64,000 nucleotides of DNA from an uncultured Saprospiraceae bacterium (GTDB lineage Bacteria > Bacteroidota > Bacteroidia > Chitinophagales > Saprospiraceae), in assembly GCA_937926205.1 (NCBI GenBank), contig CALEYL010000040.1, positions 54,428 to 118,427 of the forward strand, read 5' to 3'. Below the pieces are notes generated by a model. The model ran no database searches. It was given only the letters and a program-made list of their open reading frames with translations, and had not been told where the DNA came from. Shown here in pieces: positions 59,215 through 64,000 of this stretch. Each line of letters begins with the position of its first letter. Positions within the stretch are counted from its first letter, which is position 1. The position numbers and the translations under genes are program-made.

Positions 59215-59817
59215 ATGCACAATATCGAGCCTTATGATCAATGGCGCGACCGCTATATAGCTTCTGAAGATGCCCGCTCTCCGTTCTACGGCAGGTCATA
59301 CGATGAATTTTATTACACGCAGAAAGTATACAATTACTTCATACACCCACAATGGGATGATTTTGGTTCGCAGACGCTTTACCTCAAAGTTTTATACGTA
59401 GATTACGAAGAAGGATATACCATCATTGAGTTGATCGGCGAATGGAATGACTGTATCTACAACGACATCATGTACCTCAAGCGTGAGGTAATAGACCATA
59501 TGGCAGCTGAGGGCATTTCAAAGTTTATCCTGATTTGTGAAAATGTTTTTAACTTTCACGGCTCTGACGACAGTTATTATGAAGAATGGTACGAAGATAT
59601 CTCTGAAAATGACGGCTGGATTTGTTGTGTCAATACCTTTAAGCATGTTATTGAAGAGATGGAAACGACACACCTTCAGTACTATGTCAATTTAGGCGAA
59701 ACCTTTAATGAAATTTCCTGGCGCCCCTGGAAGCCCAAACTCTTTTTCAAAACCATCAAAAAGATTATCCAAAAAGATACCAAAATGATTGGCCAGGGTG
59801 GCGGCGTCTCAGATTAA
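59215..59817 (+). CDS. Conserved protein of unknown function upstream of era
   Basis: 200 residues, rich in Tyr, Trp and acidic residues (YDQWRDRYIASEDARSPFYGRSYDEFYYTQKVYNYFIHPQWDDFG). The middle looks like a mixed alpha/beta domain (LYLKVLYVDYEEGYTIIELIGEWNDCIYND, ISKFILICENVFNFHGSDDSYYEEWYEDI). It has no signal peptide or membrane segment. It is 35 bp upstream of era in the same direction and probably co-transcribed. I know of similar proteins only from Bacteroidota; no function is proposed. Confidence 0.7.
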   Translation: MHNIEPYDQWRDRYIASEDARSPFYGRSYDEFYYTQKVYNYFIHPQWDDFGSQTLYLKVLYVDYEEGYTIIELIGEWNDCIYNDIMYLKREVIDHMAAEGISKFILICENVFNFHGSDDSYYEEWYEDISENDGWICCVNTFKHVIEEMETTHLQYYVNLGETFNEISWRPWKPKLFFKTIKKIIQKDTKMIGQGGGVSD

Positions 59818-59852
59818 GCATACCTGTCCTGCAAAACAAAAGCTGCATCAAC

Positions 59853-60761
59853 ATGACCAATATACACCGTTCCGGGTTTGTTAACATCATTGGCCGGCCC
59901 AACGTGGGCAAATCTACCTTGCTGAATGCGATGGTGGGCGAGCGCATGTCCATCATCACCAACAAGCCCCAAACCACCCGGCATCGGATTATTGGCTTGC
60001 TGAGTGGCGAAGATTTCCAGATTGTTTTTTCCGATACTCCGGGCATCATTAAAAACCCTTCTTACAAAATGCACGAAGCCATGAATCGCTTTGCGCATTC
60101 TACTTTTGACGATGCCGACATGATGTTGCTGGTGACCGAGCCAGGCGAAAAATACAATGCCAATGACCCTGTGTTGGAGAAACTCGCTGCTGTGGATGTG
60201 CCCAAAATCCTGGTTCTGAATAAAATCGACACCATAACCCCCGAAAAAACGGCTGCCTGGATTACAGAATGGGCGGATTTGGCGCGCTTCGACAAAGTGG
60301 TAACGATCTCAGCGCTTAACAAGACCAACACCGATGTGCTCCTCACACACATCACCGAAAATTTACCGGAAGGCCCTGCCTATTACCCCAAAGATCAACT
60401 GACGGATCGCCCTGAGCGTTTTTTTGTCAGCGAAATCATCCGTGAAAAAATATTCCTGCAATACGAACAGGAAATACCCTATTCCTGCGAAGTCATTGTG
60501 ACGGATTTCAAAGATTCGGAAACCAAAGATGGTCTGCCACTGGCGCGCATCAACGCAGTTATTTTTGTCTCCCGGGAATCTCAGAAACCCATCCTTCTGG
60601 GGAGAGGCGGCTCAGCCATGAAAAAATTAGCTACGGCAGCCCGCTTAGACATCGAAACTTTCCTTGACCGAAAGGCATTTCTCGAAATCCACATCAAAGT
60701 GCGCAATAACTGGCGCGACGACGAACGGGAATTAAAGCATTTTGGCTATACCGGCAGTTAA
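59853..60761 (+). CDS. era: GTPase Era
   Basis: 302 residues. G1 GRPNVGKST (14-22), G2 region NKPQTTRHRIIGLL, G3 DTPGI, G4 NKID, G5 SALN. The C-terminal KH domain (about 220-302) has VIFVSRESQKPILLGRGGSAMKKLATAARLDIE. Era binds the 3' end of 16S rRNA and is needed for 30S maturation. It lies between the unknown gene (35 bp) and an acyl-CoA dehydrogenase gene (25 bp). Confidence 0.97.
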   Translation: MTNIHRSGFVNIIGRPNVGKSTLLNAMVGERMSIITNKPQTTRHRIIGLLSGEDFQIVFSDTPGIIKNPSYKMHEAMNRFAHSTFDDADMMLLVTEPGEKYNANDPVLEKLAAVDVPKILVLNKIDTITPEKTAAWITEWADLARFDKVVTISALNKTNTDVLLTHITENLPEGPAYYPKDQLTDRPERFFVSEIIREKIFLQYEQEIPYSCEVIVTDFKDSETKDGLPLARINAVIFVSRESQKPILLGRGGSAMKKLATAARLDIETFLDRKAFLEIHIKVRNNWRDDERELKHFGYTGS

Positions 60762-60786
60762 TAAGCATTGAAAATCAATTCAAACC

Positions 60787-62589
60787 ATGTCCAATACTTA
60801 CGTCAGCACGCGCAATCTAAAATTCCTCCTTCACGAAGTTCTGCAAGCGGAACAACTCAATCGCTTTCCTTATTTTGGCGACTACGACCAGGAAGCCATC
60901 GACATGGCCATTGAGGCGGCATTGCAGATCGGAGATACCCATCTCTACCCTATTTACAGGGACATGGATAAAAATAAAGCCTATTTTAAGGACGGCGAAG
61001 TACATGTTCATCCGGGCCTCCGCACGGCAATTAAAGCCATTGCTGACGGCGGGTGGATTACGGCGCCTTATGATTACGATTCAGGCGGGCAGCAAATGCC
61101 TTATACCATTATGAATGCCGGATTGCTCATTTTTTATGCAGCCAACGCCAATGCGGCATGCCATGCATTTCTGACGCAAGGCGCTGCGAGACTCATCCGC
61201 AATTTTGCCTCTGAAGAATTGAAAGAGCGCTACCTCCCCGGAATGTACAGCGGCGACTGGCAGGGCACCATGGCCATGACGGAACCCCAGGCCGGAAGTT
61301 CGCTGACCGATCTGAGTTCCAGTGCTGAACCAACTGAAGAAGGTTATTATCGCATTCAGGGCCAAAAAATATACATCTCCGGTGGCGATCATACCGGAGT
61401 TGACAATGTCGTTCACCTGCTATTAGCCCGAATCAAAGGTGCTCCGCAAGGGACAAAAGGCATCTCGTTGTTTGTGGTCCCTAAACTAAGGCATGAAAAC
61501 GGCCAGTTGGTTTCAAATGACGTCACGACTGCCGGTATCTATGGCAAAATGGGCCAAAAGGGTTACGTGGCCGCTCATATCATGCTCGGTGAAAAAGGCG
61601 ATTGCCGGGGTTATCTGGTTGGCGAACCCCATCACGGACTTTCTTACATGTTTCAGATGATGAACGAAGCGCGCGTTGCTACCGGATTGGTTGCAACAGG
61701 CACGGCCTCTGCCGCTTATTATGCCGCGCTGAAATACGCCAATGAGCGGGTACAGGGACGGCATCCCTCCCAAAAAGATCCTTCGCTTCCACAAACACTG
61801 ATCATTGAGCATGCTGATGTCAGACGCATGTTGCTTTTCCAGAAAGCAGTTACAGAAGGCAGTGCAGCCCTGCTTTTTCAATGCAGTTATTACGGCGATG
61901 TTTCCACTGTTGCCGAAGGCGAAGAAAAGGAACAGGCGCACCTGCTGTTTGAATTGCTGACGCCCATCGCCAAGTCCTACCCTGCCGAAATGGGCATCCA
62001 GGCTGTTAGCGCCGGCATGCAATGTCTTGGCGGTGCCGGTTATTGCGATGATTTCCCCCTGGAACAACACTACCGCGACATACGTGTAAACGCGATTTAT
62101 GAAGGCACCACCGGCATTCATGGCATGGACCTGCTCGGGCGCAAAGTAATGATGGCCAATGGAAAGGCCATGGCCCTGTTCATGACCGAAATCAAAAATG
62201 TCATAAACGAAGCTTCTGAATTAGACGGCCTCCAACCTTATGCGCAACAAATGGGCGAGGCAGCCGCCGACCTGCACGTACTAACCATGCACCTGCTGCA
62301 ATTGGCCATGAAAGACCGACCAGAAGTTTTTTTAGCCGACGCTACGCTCTATCTGGAAAGCTTCGGCACAGTAACCATTGCCTGGATGTGGCTCAAGCAG
62401 GCACTGGCGGCGGAAAAAGCCTTGCTGGCTGGCGACCTGCCTGCTGACGAACACAACTTTTACTCCGGAAAAATTGCTGCTTTTCAATACTTTTTCGAAT
62501 ACGAGTTGCCTAAAACTCAAGCTTTGAACGAGCGACTCCGAAGTGAAAATCGCATTACGCTGGATATGGATTCAGCGTGGCTCGTATAG
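60787..62589 (+). CDS. Acyl-CoA dehydrogenase
   Basis: 600 residues, the long type with an extra C-terminal Acyl-CoA_dh_C-like domain. It oxidises acyl-CoA to enoyl-CoA using FAD. Seen: substrate/FAD motif AMTEPQAGSSLTDL (about residues 162-175), the FAD loop YIS GGDHTG, MMNEARVATGLVATGTASAAY, and QCLGGAGYCDDFPLEQHYRDIRVNAIYEGTTGIHGMDLLGRK, which holds the catalytic Glu of the IYEGT motif. Chain length preference cannot be told. Gene probably co-transcribed with era. Confidence 0.93.
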   Translation: MSNTYVSTRNLKFLLHEVLQAEQLNRFPYFGDYDQEAIDMAIEAALQIGDTHLYPIYRDMDKNKAYFKDGEVHVHPGLRTAIKAIADGGWITAPYDYDSGGQQMPYTIMNAGLLIFYAANANAACHAFLTQGAARLIRNFASEELKERYLPGMYSGDWQGTMAMTEPQAGSSLTDLSSSAEPTEEGYYRIQGQKIYISGGDHTGVDNVVHLLLARIKGAPQGTKGISLFVVPKLRHENGQLVSNDVTTAGIYGKMGQKGYVAAHIMLGEKGDCRGYLVGEPHHGLSYMFQMMNEARVATGLVATGTASAAYYAALKYANERVQGRHPSQKDPSLPQTLIIEHADVRRMLLFQKAVTEGSAALLFQCSYYGDVSTVAEGEEKEQAHLLFELLTPIAKSYPAEMGIQAVSAGMQCLGGAGYCDDFPLEQHYRDIRVNAIYEGTTGIHGMDLLGRKVMMANGKAMALFMTEIKNVINEASELDGLQPYAQQMGEAAADLHVLTMHLLQLAMKDRPEVFLADATLYLESFGTVTIAWMWLKQALAAEKALLAGDLPADEHNFYSGKIAAFQYFFEYELPKTQALNERLRSENRITLDMDSAWLV

Positions 62590-62656
62590 CCATTTGCCTG
62601 TGATTAAAGAAGGGTGAAAACAGTAGTAAAATGACAGGATGAAATACAATTTTTAT

Positions 62657-62664
62657 TAAATTTG
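62657..62664 (+). promoter_or_regulatory. -7 promoter element for the EEP-family gene
   Basis: TAAATTTG, exact TAnnTTTG, 79 bp before the ATG at 62744; no -33 TTG seen. Confidence 0.35.
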
Positions 62665-62743
62665 TTGGTTATCCTAGCGACAAAACAAGCAACCTTTCGC
62701 TTTGCTTTTCCAGTTCCATTGTTCATCCTTCAACCAGACATAA

Positions 62744-63793
62744 ATGCCATATTACACGCCATTAAAAAACATCGCCGATACGCCTACTAAAGAGCGAGTC
62801 GTATCGAAACTATTGGAAATCAGAAAAAAAATCAGCGAAGAAATTCCGGTGCGCACTTCCAAAGAAACGCTGCTGCTGGCCACCTGGAACATCCGGGAGT
62901 TCGGCAATAACCGCTCTATGGAAAGCTTGTATTACATGGCTGAAATCGTTGAGGCTTTTGACCTTATCGCCATACAGGAAGTGCTCAGTGATCTTAAAGG
63001 ACTTCAAAGCCTCGTTTCCCTCCTCGGAAAAAACTGGGAATACATCGTTACTGATGCAACCGATGGCTCAGCCGGGGGCGGAGAACGTATGGCGTTTCTG
63101 TACGATACCAATAAAGTCAAATTCCGCAACATTGCCGGGGAAATCGTTTTGCCCCCAAACATGGATCTTGAAGGCGACCTACAGTTTGCGCGTACCCCGT
63201 TTGTCGTGGCTTTCCAGGCCGGATGGTTTAAATTCAGCCTGTGTACCGTCCATATTTTTTATGGTGAAGACAGCCCTACCAGCGCCGGCATGAAGCGCCG
63301 TGTGGACGAAATTGACGCTGTCGCAAAATGGTTCCAGAAAAAGGCCAAAAACGAGAATGCCAGCTACATTCTGCTCGGTGATTTCAACATCATTGACCCG
63401 ACGCACATTACCATGCGAGCCCTTGAAAAAAATCAGTTTTTCATTCCGGAACAGCTCAAAACCAAACCGACTGACCTTGGCCGCACCAAACACTACGACC
63501 AGATTGCCTTCAAAATCAAAGAAGACGAAGACATGTTGATCTTTGACAGGAAAAATGGCAATGCCGGAGCTTTTGCCTTCCAGGAAGTCGTTTACAGAGA
63601 CGATGAAATGGCTGTTTATCGGGATAAATTTGAGGAGAAAAACACCAAAGGGAAAACAGAAGAAGCCATCAACCGGTATTATCTAAGCAAATGGCGTACT
63701 TTTCAAATGTCTGACCACATCCCACTCTGGGTGGAATTGCGCATAGATTTCAGTAATGAATATCTCGATAAAATAAAAGAAAACCAGCCATAA
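62744..63793 (+). CDS. Endonuclease/exonuclease/phosphatase (EEP, DNase I-like) family protein
   Basis: 349 residues. The DNase I-like fold is marked by LLATWNIREFG (Asn ligand), DLIAIQEVLSD (catalytic Glu), TVHIFYG (His), ILLGDFNIIDP (Asp-Phe-Asn) and MSDHIPLWVEL (the closing Asp-His pair). All catalytic residues appear present. The family includes nucleases and lipid or inositol phosphatases, so the substrate is open. No signal peptide; a helical N-terminal segment (KNIADTPTKERVVSKLLEIRKKI) precedes the domain. Confidence 0.88.
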   Translation: MPYYTPLKNIADTPTKERVVSKLLEIRKKISEEIPVRTSKETLLLATWNIREFGNNRSMESLYYMAEIVEAFDLIAIQEVLSDLKGLQSLVSLLGKNWEYIVTDATDGSAGGGERMAFLYDTNKVKFRNIAGEIVLPPNMDLEGDLQFARTPFVVAFQAGWFKFSLCTVHIFYGEDSPTSAGMKRRVDEIDAVAKWFQKKAKNENASYILLGDFNIIDPTHITMRALEKNQFFIPEQLKTKPTDLGRTKHYDQIAFKIKEDEDMLIFDRKNGNAGAFAFQEVVYRDDEMAVYRDKFEEKNTKGKTEEAINRYYLSKWRTFQMSDHIPLWVELRIDFSNEYLDKIKENQP

Positions 63794-63822
63794 GCTCCTG
63801 TGAGCAACTTTGCTGTGATAAG

Positions 63823-64000
63823 GCTGTTGAATATCCAATACTGAATATCGATCAAGGAACCGCAGCAGTATGCAGTTCTGCTCCACTTCGACATTGGAAA
63901 TTCGATATTCATCTGTTCTGCGGTTCGATGCTCTGTTGAATATCGAATACTGAATATCGATCAAGGAACCGCAGCAGTATGCAGTTCTGCTCCACTTCGA
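63823..64000. repeat. Direct and inverted repeat array at the right edge
   Basis: A 68-bp unit (63823-63890) recurs at 63933-64000 with a single mismatch, period 110 bp. The 42-bp spacer carries inverted text (GGAAATTCGATATTC against GAATATCGAAT; CTGCGGTTCG against GGAACCGCAG), so each period can fold on itself. The array may continue beyond the window. No gene was recognised in it. Confidence 0.8.

Noticed and set aside
63823..64000. CRISPR array
   Set aside because: Units are 68 bp with 42-bp spacers that are themselves inverted copies, and no cas genes are present.

Overview
The window comes from a Bacteroidota genome, most likely a Saprospiraceae-type (Lewinella/Haliscomenobacter-like) gliding or particle-associated marine or freshwater bacterium. 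The evidence is a SusC/RagA-type receptor, four proteins ending in the CHU_C (type IX secretion, type B sorting) domain, a PUR-alpha-like DUF3276 protein, a GH9 cellulase, many long TPR, alpha-2-macroglobulin and Ig-like surface proteins, and recurrent TTG-N(18-22)-TAnnTTTG promoters typical of the phylum. No prophage, integrative element, CRISPR array or rRNA operon was seen.

Layout. 1-2258: N-terminal three quarters of a SusC-like receptor, cut by the left edge. 2501-7020: tilS, a signal-peptide-bearing YqaE/Pmp3 protein, a stand-alone type IX sorting domain, a TapB/DUF3108-like secreted protein, trmN6 and a small HTH protein, with a MITE-like element and a large palindromic element between them. 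7164-11972: a 1041-residue TPR protein followed by an outer-membrane beta-barrel. 12247-17255: pyrG, a secreted nuclease lipoprotein, a PolX whose polymerase aspartates are missing, and a DUF1573 lipoprotein. 17375-25589: a 2037-residue alpha-2-macroglobulin, then a divergent ABC exporter. 25686-31028: a DUF3276 protein, acetoacetyl-CoA synthetase, and a compact minus-strand cluster fdx-iscX-kdsC-like-ubiA-like-maf. 31185-35726: a 1513-residue CUB/Ig-like type IX protein. 35826-37391: TetR regulator with an alpha/beta hydrolase. 37683-40270: a TonB-dependent receptor behind a TPP-type riboswitch, hence probably a thiamin receptor. 40466-43791: GNAT acetyltransferase, Rpn/PDDEXK nuclease, GH9 glucanase. 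43905-54950: an 11-kb gene for a 3681-residue adhesin-like protein with 6 SprB-type and 34 Ig-like repeats. 55273-59015: NadR-like kinase, LamG type IX protein, an unidentified tRNA-like structured RNA, DUF819 permease. 59215-63793: unknown protein, era, acyl-CoA dehydrogenase, EEP-family hydrolase. The right edge holds an inverted/direct repeat array.

Most genes are housekeeping or cell-envelope genes. The most unusual items are the roughly 167-nt RNA at 57203-57369 (tRNA-like acceptor and T arm closing a long internal helix, with its own promoter and terminator), the higher-order repeat structure of the giant adhesin, the polymerase-dead-looking PolX, the partly degenerate TPP riboswitch, and a duplicate GH9 C-terminal tail left on the far side of an Rpn nuclease gene.
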